A stretch of 64,000 nt of DNA from Strongyloides papillosus (taxonomy: Eukaryota > Nematoda > Chromadorea > Rhabditida > Strongyloididae). The position numbers and the translations under genes were made by a program. The DNA lies in contig SRSI01000007.1 of NCBI GenBank assembly GCA_005656395.1, positions 558,001-622,000 on the forward strand, read 5' to 3'. How positions within the stretch are numbered: position 1 is the first letter of the stretch; every line of letters begins with the position of its first letter. The notes below the pieces were generated by a model. It had not been told where the DNA came from. It did not search any database and saw nothing but the letters and a program-made list of their open reading frames with translations. Positions 23,071 to 36,727 of this stretch are shown piece by piece.

Positions 23071-23403
23071 TACTGTCGGTCCTCCTTATCTGCGGTAGGT
23101 TGTTTCCAGAGATTACTGCAGTTACTAGAGAACCGTATTATTTCCTATTTTCATACACTAAAACCTCTAAACTATAATGATAGACAATGTAAAATTTTTT
23201 TTCTTAAAATTGTAGACAACAGTTCTCTCTTAATTAACTTAATTTAAAAAACAATAATTAATTTAATCGAAAGTGGAATTTGCACTCTAAGATAGCTAAA
23301 ATAAAAAAATCTCATATATTTCCCTGTGTTAAAAATTTCATGTTTCTGGTAGTTTTCAAACCGCGGGTACCGAGACTACGGATACAGGGGAGAGCCGGCC
23401 GTA
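23071..23403. mobile_element. pogo/Tigger-like MITE
   Basis: The left end CTGTCGGTCCTCCTTATC followed by TGCGG, and a right end that reads in reverse CGGCCGGCTCTCCCCTGT followed by ATCCG, resemble pogo/Tigger termini (CAGT-type, Y-rich, with CCGCGG). Both ends are flanked by TA, the expected target duplication. The roughly 330-bp interior encodes no transposase. The GC-rich right end stands out sharply from the surroundings. Confidence 0.55.
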
Positions 23404-26400
23404 TTGGCAAATTAATATGCTAAGTAAATTATTTTTTATGAAATATTATTATTTTCACGTTAATTAACATATTAATTAACTAACAAGTACTATCATTGAT
23501 GTACAATCATAAAACTTCTACACAGAAAAAATGTCCAGTACTGAGCAAACTTTAGTGATACATCTTGAATATTTTAAAAGAATATTCAGTGTCAATTCAA
23601 TCTATATAGTGGAGATAATATTTATCTATTTTTGCATAATAATTCATATTTTTTAACTTACACTTCAATAATAACTTTGTCATTTTTTTATTTAATATAG
23701 TTAGAATTTTATTAGATTTTATTTGATTATCAACTAATTTAAAAATATTTAACAGTACGAGATTTGTTACATCTTCTTTAATTTCTATCTTGCTTTTTAA
23801 AACTGTTTTATTATTCATCATTAATAAATTATTATCTTTTGCTAAGTTATGTTCTATTTCATAATTCTAACTATATTTTCAGTGTTTGATATTGCGTTAA
23901 TAAAAATTTTATATATGTTTTATTAACCTTTTTAAAAAATATTTTTCACCATAATAGAATCTTTTGTTTCAATTTAAATTAACTAAACACATAGTTAACA
24001 GAATCAAAACTTACAACATAATGATAATCAGAAAATCTATCATTGTTCGAATTTTTTTATCATTATTAAGATAGATATAATAGTCGTACTTTTTTTGTAA
24101 ATTTTTTATAATTCATTGAACTTTCACGATATATGTTAAACTCTAATGAAAGAATATTTCTACCATATAAAATAACTTAAAAACACTTACACAAAAAATT
24201 AAAGATATTAACTATGGTTGTCAATAATGTGAATAGCAATATAAATGTTCTAGTAATCTTTTGAGGAGTGTTGGATCTTAAAAACATTTGTTTATTAAGC
24301 TTATAGAATTTAAAAAAACTTTATTAACACCTAAGCAATATTATTAAAGTATAAGATTAGTGCATAAGTTATTGCCGTTTTTTTTATTAAAAATTTAGAA
24401 CGTTTTAATTTTAATAAGAAATTTATCTAATTCACATTGTATTGTTCATTTTTATCTACATATTGTCTTCACCTAAGCAAACATGAAATCAATTCTAGAT
24501 GTAAAGAATTTTTAGTCATTTTGAAGAAAGTTTTAGAAAATTAATAACTACTTCATCAACTTTACCAAAGCTTCTGTCTTTCAAAAAATTATGTAGAGAT
24601 AAAGATAGCTAATAATGAGATGGGGGTACACTTGGAAAATATGTTAAGTGAAAGAGACCTTCATAATATAACTCATTCAGATTTTTTCTAGTATTAAATA
24701 TCATGTGTTGTTTTATTAAAAGACAAAAATTTCACCAATTTTAAATTTTGCCGTTTTTAAAATATTTTCTTGTTCAATTTTAATAACATACCACATTATA
24801 GGGCATAAAAAGTAGCTTGAATGTGATAGAATTTTATAAAATTTTCATTAGAAGCAAAAACTCTACAAGTTCATGCTTTATCTTAGAGATTCATTTCATA
24901 AACTTGAAATGTTGAAACCAATCTTTACAATGTTGTAACTACTCCTATGTCACCTCTCAATACTCTAAAAAACATTTTAGAAGCTATACTGTATTATGTT
25001 TAATTGAAGCTCCTTGAAAACACGGTGTTAAAAATAACTCCTAACTGCATCAATCTTTTTAGCAAAAAAATATAGCATAGCAAATATAACAAATTGTAAA
25101 GTTAAATAGTGGTACTGTCAAATATTATTATAATTTTATTTTTTATATCTTGCAATAATATTTTTCTGATGATAAAAAATGACTATGAAAAGTACGGCAG
25201 AACTTTTGCACCAACCTCACGCAAAAATATTCTTTGAATTTTGGTTGGCTGGAAAATTACTTCAGGAAATTTTAGAATTCTCAGAAAAAAAAATTGAAAG
25301 AAAAATATATTTCAGGATTTCTTATCCTGTAAATTAAACCAAATGCACGGTAGATGTGTTGTCTTTTACAGATTTGCATAAGGTATTCGCAACATGACTT
25401 CATCTACTAGGCACTGGAAAGGAATAATATTAAATGTTCTCTTAAACTAAACAATTTATTTCATAAAAAATTCAATGAAAATATTTCCGCAATTAACAGG
25501 AATATTTTTCTTTTAATTGCGTGGTCTACCAGCTTTCCTAAAAATTGTAAAAAATTTTTCTGTCAATTTTTTTAGGTAGTAACCTTTAATGTTAATAAAT
25601 TTAAGATACTTAAGCTACTATTAATAAATTTTATAAGAGGTGCTACGTAAATCTCTGTGATGAGCAAATAATTTTTTCTAAGTATACAAAAAAAAATTTT
25701 TACTTAAACACCAAAACTTCGTAGAATATCTGCTATTCGTAGTGTATAAATTATTATTTTGTTCTCGTCATTTTAATAGCATTTCCATTATCGATGTTAT
25801 TCATGTTTCTTTTAAATTTTAATAAGACTTATTACATAAATTCTCTAAATCTTGCCTACTTATGGATTAAATTTTGTTGTTTATATAATCGCTTATTTTT
25901 GAATTATTTTTTTATAATAATGAAAGAAAAAATATAAAAATTTAGATATCTATGCCAATTTTTTTAAAAACAAAATATTTAAAGATTAAAATAAATAATT
26001 TTATTAAATCAAATATTGAATTACTAAAATGAAATTCCGCCCTTTAATTGGGTTGACCTAGATAATAAAAAATGAAAGAAGTACTATTTAAAGTAAGGAT
26101 TTTTTAAAATTCACTGTAGATAGCAGTTGTTGATAATGGAACTTAGGGCTTACATGTTCTCATCATTTTATATAATTGCATCTTGATAACATTACCAATT
26201 TGTCAGTTCATATTTTGATAATAAATCTTAATTTACACTAACTTTTTAATTCCATGAATATGTCTACACCTTAGATAAAGCAGAAGCATTAAAGCAAATT
26301 CAAAGTAAACTTATTTTTACGCTTTTATGCAAGTACTTACTTAAAATATTTTGATTAAGAAGTAGTACTGAATTTATTTTTGACATTGTTTTGTTTTCCA

Positions 26401-26875
26401 AATGACATTTGAATTAATTATCGATCAATCCATGTTTTGAAATTTAAAAGTAAGTTTTTAACTGCAGAAGATATTTTTAAGTAGTAAATGTTTGTCTGAT
26501 TTCTCAAGTTTTTCAAAATATATCATAGGTAATATTAAAAAAAACTGTTATATATTTTAATAAGGTATTAAATTAGATGTTTTATTTTGACATAAAAAAA
26601 TTTTACTAAGCCATGCAAAAATTAACAAGTTTCTATCTTTTTACGTAAAGTTAAAGTTTGAGTATTACGTTAGATATATCCGTGCCGTTGGATTATGATG
26701 ATGAGTTTGTGGAAGTTTGCACGTGGAAACTTTAATATCTAAGATGTTGGAGTGAGTATCCAGAAGTATCCGTGATGTGAAATTGTCAATGAAGAAATAC
26801 GTGCTCCGTGTGTAAGACGTGTGAGATGAGCAAAATGGCTTTAAAATGGTGAGAATTCCTTTCCACGTGCGAGTT
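23404..26875. other. Gene desert, nothing recognised
   Basis: About 3.5 kb of AT-rich sequence. The only compositionally different patch is 26670-26875, which holds two inverted GCACGTGGAAA sites (26717 and 26861) and no stable open frame. Confidence 0.3.
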
Positions 26876-27128
26876 AAAATTTTTTTTATTAATTTAACTG
26901 GGGTATAGTCGCTAAATTACAATAAAACATAGAAATCATATATTTATACAACCTACTTTCTAGACAAGCAACCTTTTTTCTAACTAGGTATTTTTATGAC
27001 AATAGCTGTTTTTATATTAAATGGTCACTCTTTTCTAGAAAGTTTCGTTCTTTACTTGACAGTTGACTGCTATTTCATCTTATACGCGTTACTATTTTAA
27101 AATAAAGATGTGTTAAATGTTAACTGTA
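26876..27128 (+). repeat. 250-bp dispersed repeat, copy A
   Basis: Matches 43510-43757 in the same orientation at about 80% by eye. Shared blocks include CTAAATTACAATAAAACATA, ATTAAATGGTCACTCTTTTC and TATACGCGTTACTAT. No coding capacity. Too similar to be chance; class unknown. Confidence 0.65.
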
Positions 27129-30100
27129 AGTATATTTACTAATGATTCAGAGCCACTTTTTAATAACAGTAAAAACTTTAAGCTATTTTTACATTCATCA
27201 ATAAATCATAAAAATTTTGTTTAAGAATCACACAAAATCAACAAGATAGTTATCAAAATATTTTGTTGTATAATTAATGCCGCTGTAGGAAAAACCTAGG
27301 CGCATACTGTTATTGCTTTCTTATATGATAACTACGATTATTTATACTTTTATGAAATAGTAATTCGATTGATTATTTGCAGCTAAACTAATAATTTTTT
27401 GATATTTGTTATTAATGAAAGATTTTATAAGTAACAAGCATAAAATACTATATTTTAAAAATAGGAAAACAACTTTATTGTAAATTTTAAAACATTTTTT
27501 AATATGTTTATGATAAAATTAAGTGTATCTGGATATTTTAAATTCTTTGCCAACAAACTTAAAATAAAGCACATTATAAGAGCATGTCAATCAGATTATT
27601 AGAAAATCTATCTTAATCGCTATCGTGAGATTTTATTACTATAGGTCTAAGAATTTTAAATTTTTTTTTGTAAAGTAATCGTAAAAATAAAAATTTTTAG
27701 ATTTTTGCATAGGTTTAATTGGTATTAATAATCACATATTTTTACAACTTTCCACTAAGACATTATAAAGTTAGAAGACTAAATAATCAACAACATTATT
27801 TATAACCTTTTTATCCATATTTTACGACTATTTATTAATTATTTTATTTTTATTTTAAGATAATTAAGAACTATGTCTAAATATGATTAATACCAATTTC
27901 AATAAATTGTGCCACATCAAATTATTGATTAATATCGTTATTTTAACTATTTATTATAGTTGTATTTTTTTGATGAAATAGCCTTACAAGATTTCAAGTT
28001 TGACTCTTAGCCTAATTAAGCAGTTTTTTTTAATATTATATGAGCAAATATATCTTATTAAGATACTAATGGAAATACTTAATACTTTTAATGTTTTTTT
28101 TTTATCATAGAAAAGGAATAACCTACCAATAAATGAAATGAATCGTTAACTTAAGTTTATGACAAAACATTAATAAATAAAAATTAAATATTATTGTTAT
28201 ATTGAAATTTAAAGATAATTTAAATATATTATATATTGTACGTGCTTTGAGATAATAAATGAATGACTCGCTCATCCACATTCACATATTTAGTTAATAC
28301 TTGGAGGAACCTTCTTGGCCTCCAAGATAACATTATTTACTTGTTCATTTGTCCTAATTAAACAAATTATCGATTAGCATTAAATATATTGAGTTATATG
28401 TTTATTTTTATAAAAATAAAATCATTACAAATGCTAATAATATAATAGTACGTTATAATAATAGTATATAACTTAAGTTTAATAACATTATTCAAACAAT
28501 TAAAAAAAGTGATTTTATTAAAAATTAATTTTCGGTTTTTAGATTTTTGTAACATTTGAAATTAATTTCTAACAATATAAAAGCAAAGTGTAATTTTTAT
28601 AAAGAATACAATTCAGCCTTAGTAAATTTAATGAAGTTACTTTAATTTTGAAAAAAAAATTTTTATTTAGCTTTTACTTGAGAAATCATCTTCTTGACAC
28701 GTTAAAAATAATTATTGATGTTAATCTTTGAATTAGTGAAAAAATGTGAAGTATAACAGTGTAAATATTTAAATTGTAAATTATTTTAATATTTCTTTTA
28801 TTCAAAAACAATTGAATAAAAGTGAAGGCAAGCATAATATTTTACTACTATATATTATTATGAATATAAGCATATTTTTTATATAGAACTTTACAAAAAC
28901 AAAACTTAATTTTTGGGAAAAGAATAGGTATAATATTATTATTGAAAACAAAATAATTTAAAAGTTTATTATTATAATTAGAAATATAATTAAGTAGTTT
29001 TTTAATTTATCTTATATGTATTAATTAAAGTATAAATTACTTCTTTAATAATATTATTTAAGAAATACTGAATAACAAGTTAGTAAAAATATAAAAATTA
29101 ATAAAGATTTTATTTTATCTTTTAAAAATAATATTTAAATTTATCTTACATTTTTATATGAAATACATATTAAATCTCTAAGTAATCTCATATTTTCACA
29201 ATTTCTTTTTTAAGTTATACAGTGGAAAGCATGATTAATAAATTTTCAATTATTCAAATATTGCTGATAATGTTCATGTAAACGTTGACTGCTCTTAACT
29301 TGGAATTTACTATTAGAAATATCTTATTGAAGAAATAATAATGCTAATTTAATATGTTATTTTCATGATGACGTTATTATATTTACATAACTTAGCCCAA
29401 TCTTTTGCAAAAAAGTAGAACTATGCAAATATTTTCAAAAATAATGCGATTTTTAGTTGAATTTGTTAGAAAGCATTCCATGTTATGTCACTATAAAATA
29501 CTCTTGGATTAAAAATATTCAAATCAGATATATCATCATAGAGTAAAATATTTTTATTTGTGTAGTCTCGCCTACAAATAACATATTAACAACAATCATA
29601 ATTAACAATTAACATATATAATAATTAACACTTAATATTAATAACAATCACTAAACAAAACAATATCTATACTTTATAAATTGAATGGCTTTGATGGTAT
29701 TATCATACTGTTGTTCTCCTATTTGGAATTTATTTATTCCTTTTATCACAACTCCTTCACTATAGTTTTGTTTTATTTTCCTTAAGTTTAATATATATTC
29801 ACTTAAACAACAAGAGTTAATAGTCGAAAAATATTAATCTTTTTTATGAAATTAATTTAAATAGAATAATTTTAAATAATGTTGGAAAAATATGAAAAGT
29901 AAGAAACAAAAACGAGTAAATAATAAAGTTTAATAAAGCGGAATAACCAATTCAATGTTAACAAAAAAAATCAAAAACCGATGTTTAAATTTTCGTCTAA
30001 AATAAAGGATGACTGATAGCTCGCTTTCTTCCCTTTTTGACCTGGGAAAATCCAAGCACTCTTCCAATATCTTAGGCGATCCATTTAGGACTAAGATTCT

Positions 30101-31208
30101 TTTTATATCTTTAATATTAAAATAAAATTTTTTTTTTCGTTGCTGCAATCGAAACAGCCTTTTTTACTTACATTTTGCAGAAAAATCTAATATTTTAATA
30201 GAAAAATTGAATTACGTAAAAATAATATTGTAGCTTTTAGGAACATAAATATTACTAGAATATTAATTGGTTAGATTTTCTATTATAAAGAAATATTTAA
30301 AACCCTTTTAATAATACAATAAGTAAAAGTTCTTAAAAGACGACAAATTTTTAAGACGTTATTAAAGTTTTTTCAATTATTGAAATGTTTTCAAAATATC
30401 TCAAAATATTATTAAATTTAAACAACTATGGAATGATGATTATAATAAAAATTATCACTACAATTTTAAATTTATTTATAATTTGAAGTTGTTCATAACA
30501 ATTATTGATCGAGAGAGATAATTACAAAAATTTGAATGATGACTAATTGTTTTGGTTTAATAAAACTAGAATAATGAATCAATGGTAATTATTTTAAGTA
30601 AACAATTTAAACCAAAGATATCATACGTTAAACGACTTTATGAGGAGTACAAAAGAAAGCCCAAATTTTTACTATAAGTACGGTTAAGTTGGAATAACAA
30701 GATTTCTAATATCAAATTCAACAAGATTGCATTTATATATTATAAATAAATTAATTTCCTTTTTGTTTTTTATCTTTAATAATTAAGTCATGGCAAAATA
30801 GGTAAATGTTGAGCTATTTTTTGTTTAATAACTACATTTTTTCTAAATTGAAAAAATTAATCTTCAAATTTAAATCAATCAAAAATATTTTTTAGTAAAG
30901 TAGTATTAAAAAAGTTATTTTATTATATCAGAATATACATCAATAGTTTTTAATCTTAAAAATATTTTTAATTAATATTCAGAAACCACATATTTTGAAA
31001 TCCTTTAATCAATTTTTTATGCACACGTTAATCATAAATTACAAATGGTGCACTTCATTTATAAATGTTTTCTATCACGCTTTATATTTGTTAGAAATCA
31101 CCAGATTGTGTATATTTAAAAAAGATGTATTAAACAAATACTATGAGATATAAAAGTTCTTGATTTTTTTTATATTTGTATACATTTAATAAACTTTTTA
31201 TATTAATA
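27129..31208. other. Gene desert, nothing recognised
   Basis: About 4 kb of AT-rich sequence. A 72-codon minus frame at 29930-30148 shows no family likeness and is not called. The last part is the 5' flank of the plus carboxylesterase. Confidence 0.35.
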
Positions 31209-34200
31209 ATGGAGCTTTTCCTTATTTTACTATTTTCTATTACTAGAACATTATGCTACAGTGGCCCAAATATAACATTTGGAAATGGAACTCTTCAGGG
31301 ACAAAATATTGTAAGGTTTTTCTAAATAAAATGTTTCTTGATAAACTTGAGCAAACATAAGACTGGTAAAATTTTATTTTCTAATTGTATATAATTAATA
31401 TATGTTTTTAAGAAACATATTACAACACGTAAAATATTAGTTTCATACATTCACTGAGTACTATTAAAGTGATTTTAGAAATATTTTAATTTTTTTATTG
31501 TAAAATCAAAAATGACTTATGTTACCACAATTATTTATATGTAAATTTTAAAAATGGTTTTAAAAGCCTATATAATACATTAAAATCATAGTTTTTAGCA
31601 GATTTTTTAACGCAAAAAAAATGATCGGATTTTATTTTTAAAATAAAAGTTTATATTCGTTGCACTTGAAAATCATATCTGTATTCTTAAACTTTTATTG
31701 ATAAGAAAAGTTACGCATAAAATTATTATAAAGGGTTTGTTAATTATTATAGTTAATTTATAAAAACATTATTTGTTATTTAATTTTATGCCTTAAAATT
31801 AATAATAATTGGATATTTTTTTAAAAACATTTTTCGCTACATTTACACAACTTTTTGACATTCTGTACAAATGATTTAAGTAGTGTTTTTTTTAATTTTT
31901 TTTACTATTTGAAAATACTTCAATATTCTAGAAATTATAATACGAAAATATTATAACTTTACGTTATTAAACATAGTAATTTATGAAATTTAAAAAAATA
32001 TCAAGATTGAATATCTATTACTTATAAATATTAAAAATCAACGAGCAATCAAAATAAATTATTTTATATGAAAAATGATGTAAACATCAGAATTATCATT
32101 AGTGTAATTATCAAAAGAAAGTTGTTGCTAATATATAGACTTAAGAACACTATACTTTGAAAATATTAATCCTTTTTTTAAATAATTTAGAACTGAAGTA
32201 TATACTTTATCTAAATGAAATATGTATTTTACTTTAATTATAGTGAGAAATTTATATAAAAGTACATAGTTAAGAATATATAAATATAATCAATAAAGTT
32301 GAGTTCTAAATGAGATATGATAGTTAATAATAAAAAAATAAAATTGAGATTAGTGAACAAACAATATAATAAAAATTTCTTAAAATTTTAAGAAATCAAA
32401 ATAAGACTTTATTTTTATCTCTTCCAGTAGAAATCAGATAAAATACTGAGTATAACTAAAAGCTATAGAAGTACGCATTAAATGTAAATCTGAAAATAAA
32501 ACATAATCTTTAACAATAGTTGAATTCTTATTTTTATACTTAGTAGTAATAAAAATAGATTGAAATAGTAATATTTTTAATCTTTTAGAATATGATTTGT
32601 ATATTTTTTGAACAAACTAAAAAAGTTAGTGAAAAAATTCAAAAATTAAAAAAATTTAATGAATAGAAAAAAAGAATATAAGTTTTTTATTTTAAAAATT
32701 ATATATATATTGTTAATAATTAAATTTACGAATCCATCAGAAAGTCAATATAAGGGAAATCTGTAAAAATGATAAGGACGAGTATTATTAAAAATATTGT
32801 AGTTATAAAAGTCTTAAAATGCATGCATAAAGCGATGTAATGTAGATGTAATCAGTAAAAAATAACACTACACTGAAATATGTTTATTTACTTAATCTTA
32901 ACAAATAATGATCTAAAGGTGGATATTTTCTAAGCCTAATGAATTTAAATTTTTATTATCACGATGATGTTTTGTAATTTTTCTATAGTAATCTGTTTAG
33001 AAATTTTTTTACTAGTATTAATAGAACTTTAAAACCATGTCAAAAAGTAGTAATTATTGTTATAGATTCATACAGACTTTTTTACATACACAACGAAATA
33101 CATAATGTTTTGATGGTCTAGAGTAGCATGGAATAAAGATATAAAATTAATACTCTATCTGCATTAATAATCTACTTGGAAACACAAATTTTGTATATGT
33201 AATTAGAAAATTAATTTTTTAATTTTTTTCAAAATATTTGATTTTGCTCTATTTTCTCAAAAAACATGCTTTAAAATGTAAACTAACTTTTTGTAGACTG
33301 TTCTAGGTGAAACTATTACTGAATATTTAGGAGTCCCTTATGCTCGCCCTCCTACTCATTTTTGGAGATTTGGACCTCCATGTGAATTTAACGAAACTTA
33401 TTGGAATGGTACATATTACGCAGTTAATCTAGCAGATGCATGTCCTCAAATTATTAGAAAAATGGGTTTTTCCGGTTATGACGATGCAAATCCAACAGAA
33501 GCCAAGAATGAAACTTGTCTTAAATTTAATATGTGGGTACCAACATCAAATGACGGAAAAAATATGTCTGTTATAGTATTTTTCCATGGTGGTAGTTGGA
33601 CAGTTAGAACTGCTTCTGTAGATAAATTCAATGGTTCTGTTTTGGCATTAAAAACTAATTCAATTGTTATAGCAGCTAACTTTAGATTAGGTTTCTTTGG
33701 ATTTGCTTATTTGATAAATTCAACACAAATACGTGGTAACATGGGATTACTAGATCAACAAGCATTGTTAAAATTTATTAACAAAAATATTTACAAGTTT
33801 AATGGCAATAGTAGCAGTGTTACTATTTTTGGAACAAGTTCTGGTGCTTCGTCTGTTGCAGCACATTTATTTTCAAGTGGTAGTAAACCATATTTTCATA
33901 GAGGAATTATGAGTTCAGGAACAATTACACATTTTATGTCAACTGTATCAACTAAAATAGCTGATAATAATACTCGAAGTGTTGCAGAAAAAGTTAATTG
34001 TACAAGTAAAGCAAATTCATCAATTACTACCGATGATCAAATAGCTGAATGTTTAAAAAATAGAACAGTAACAGATTTATTGGAAGCTACAAAAAATGTC
34101 AGTGCAAAAGGTCAGATGCCAACACCTTTCCCATTTATGCCTATTGATAATGATACTGTTTTTTTCAATGGAAGTTTAAAGAAAATGTACAAGGACAAAT

Positions 34201-35164
34201 CATTTAATAAAGATGTTAATTTAATGATGGGAAGAACAGCTGATGAAGCTACTTTCTTTATGGCAACGGGATTTACAAACAACAGTCGATATAATTGCAG
34301 TTTTTATCCATTAAAACCCGCGGATGACCCAGCTAATTCATGTATCATGAATGAAACAAATTTTTTAAATCTTGTTAGTTTTGGTTCCAAAATATTGAAT
34401 TTTACTGCTGAAGAAAATAAAACCTTGATAGAAATATACAACAAGTCTGAAACAACTTATACAAACAAATCTATAAGAATTTTATCGGATTTTATTTTCG
34501 ATTGTGAACTTTCTAGTTTTGCATTAACATATGCTAATGCTACAAATAATAGTGTATATTTATATGAATATGCTAGACGTTCACCCATAAATTTATGGCC
34601 TTCATGGACTGGTAAGTAAAAAAAATTTATTAGGTGGTGTTACCTACATAATTTAATATGTAAAAATATTAAAATTGCATTTTAATTTTACAAAATAGTA
34701 TTTACACTTTATTTAAAAAAATCGAATATTCATATTTGATTACAGGTGCAATGCATGGAGACGATTTAATAGATATTTTTGGAATTCCGTTTAGACATCC
34801 TGAAAAATATAAAAATAAAACTAATGAAAAAGAAAAAAAAACTGAAGAATCCAAAAATGGAGAAGAAAGTTTAGATGAAGAGCAAAAGTTATCTGAACAA
34901 GTTATGTGGACAATAGGCAATTTTTCAAAATATGGTAATACAACTTTTGTTTGGGAAGAAGCAAAACCTAGAAATTTAACAGCATTTATTTTTAATGGAA
35001 CAGAAAGTTTTTCTAGTCCTAAAAACAAAAATTTTACACCACCGACATGCATCGAATTCTCTAAGCTTATCCATAATTATACAACAAGAATTAGAAAAGA
35101 AATGATGGAAAGAATGGAGAAAAAAAAGGAAGAAGCCAAAGAAAAAGAGAAAAAAAAAGAATGA
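31209..35164 (+). CDS. Secreted cholinesterase-like carboxylesterase, triad intact
   Basis: Three exons: 31209-31310, 33297-34611 and 34746-35164; 611 aa. Intron 1 is 1,986 nt, exceptional here; intron 2 is 134 nt. Residues 1-17 form a signal peptide (MELFLILLFSITRTLC). It is a type-B carboxylesterase/cholinesterase alpha/beta hydrolase. The N-terminal ITEYLGVPYARPP motif is followed by the HGGSW oxyanion loop, the nucleophile motif GTSSG (Ser about 215), the acid in TADEATFF (Glu about 351) and the His in AMHGDD (about 476). The triad is complete, so hydrolase activity is plausible. The choline-binding Trp of acetylcholinesterase is Ala here (FSGYDDANP, about residue 98), so true acetylcholinesterase activity is doubtful. 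About 31 N-glycosylation sequons are present. The Lys/Glu-rich tail (EEAKEKEKKKE) is unlike family members. It pairs with the hyaluronidase downstream. Confidence 0.88.
31311..33296 (+). other. Unusually long intron 1 of the plus carboxylesterase
   Basis: 1,986 nt with a GTAAGG donor and TTTTTGTAG acceptor, AT-rich, no gene or named repeat seen. Most other introns in the window are about 37-55 nt, apart from the roughly 0.4-0.7 kb intron 1 of the two hyaluronidases. The joined reading frame (GQNI then TVLGETITEYLG) matches the family, so the intron call is sound. Confidence 0.6.
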
Positions 35165-36076
35165 ATCTTAATTATACATTTTTGTTTTTAAAATCTCTCA
35201 ATTTTAAAAAATTTATTAATAACTCATATAATATTTTTATAAGAATTACCCAATAAGTGATTGGTAATTAATGTTTTTTTAATTATAAAGCTTGAAAATG
35301 TACTTTAGTTTGAATTCTTTTGAAAGGTAGTAAATTTTTGAGATTTTAGAAAAGAATTACAATAAAGATATAAAAATGATATAAATGTTTGCTTTTTATA
35401 AAAAACTATTATAGTTAACAAATTCATACAAAATTTAATCAACTAAATTTCTATCTTATTTACTAAGTAGCGGTATTCTCCAACTTTTAGAAGCTTTTGT
35501 TTTAAAAGTGTGTTTCATATAATAAAGAGTTTTTGTGTTTTTCAAAACACAGATTTATCACTGTTTGGAATTTATTGGTGCTTCGATAAAAAAATACTAG
35601 ACAGGTCGTCTTTACAGAAGTAAAATAAAAGTACTTTTTGGAATTTAATGTATTAACTAAAATTAGTAAATATACTCAGCCAGTTTGTAATTCACGTCAT
35701 TTTTAGCTCATGTTCGTAACCGATACTCATATTTAAAAATTATAAGGTTTTATTTGATATATTGTAATGAAGTTATCATTAAAAACTCGTGTTCTTGTCT
35801 ATTAAAGATATACGCAAATATTATAAGTTAACTCACACTTAAAACTAGTAGACTTTTAAAAATTATTAAATGAATGCAAAACATTTAGAATATTGGAAAT
35901 TGAAGTACTTTGAGAAATATGAAAGATATTTTATTTCATGGAAATAAAATAATTATGCGTAATTTTACATAAAAATATTAAAAAGTAAAGGTGCATTGTT
36001 CTAAAAAAATTCCCAATAGTGTTATAATATTGAAAGAAGCTTTTATAGGTTTAAGTTATTTTATACGTTTGTGATA
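35165..36076. other. Intergenic, nothing recognised
   Basis: 3' flank of the carboxylesterase; AT-rich, no gene seen. Confidence 0.35.
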
Positions 36077-36374
36077 TACCGGGTGGCCGGCCAATTTCTC
36101 CCTGTGACTATATTTTGTTAACATATTTTCCGTTTAGAAGTACTTTTTTGTGTCAGTAGTAATTTTTTTTCTACAAATATTTGATATGTAAAAGAATTTT
36201 AAAATTATTTTAATGTAAAAATATATGATCTTAAAAGTCAAATATAATTATGTACTAGATTTTACGAAAAATTACTGCAAATTTTTATTTGATTTAAAAA
36301 TTAAATTTTTAAATATTTGGAATGATGAGTACGAAATTTTTCACAGAAGGGAGAAATTGGCCGGCCACCCGGTA
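36077..36374. mobile_element. MITE with GGCCGGCC-containing inverted ends
   Basis: 298 bp. The left end is CCGGGTGGCCGGCCAATTTC plus TCCCT, and the right end is its exact reverse complement (AGGGAGAAATTGGCCGGCCA plus CCCGG). TA flanks both ends. The interior is AT-rich with no coding potential. The perfect ends suggest recent movement. The TA target suggests the Tc1/mariner superfamily. Confidence 0.7.
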
Positions 36375-36727
36375 TAATATAATGTTTTATTGTCATCATA
36401 ATTTTTATAGCCGATATGTTATTTTATATTTTTATAATTTGTTTTATAAATTATAATATAATTGTATTATTGCAAGATTTGATTCAATAAAAATTTACAA
36501 AATAAAATTGCTAGAGCACATGTCAACAAATGTACCTTACATTCAGAAGATCAATTATACAAATAAAAAAAACCACCTAATAAAAAATTTATAATTTTTA
36601 TTTAATTACTTTCTTTTACAATCTCGCTTTATTTATCTGCTGATTCGCAGTAAAAAAAATTATTCATTAGGTGTAAAACAATTAAAATAGTATATAGTAC
36701 AAGATGTCACAAAGCTTTTATTAATAC
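36375..36727. other. Intergenic, nothing recognised
   Basis: AT-rich spacer between two mobile elements. Confidence 0.3.

Noticed and set aside
23355..23403. GC-rich patch with several restriction sites, resembling vector polylinker
   Set aside because: It is matched by an inverted partner at 23071 with TA flanks, so it is a transposon end and not contamination.
25180..25560. Tc1-like transposase remnant on the minus strand (GRPRN text)
   Set aside because: A five-residue resemblance followed by multiple stops; chance is likely.
29930..30148. Minus-strand 72-codon frame
   Set aside because: Composition like background, no homology, no splice or start support.
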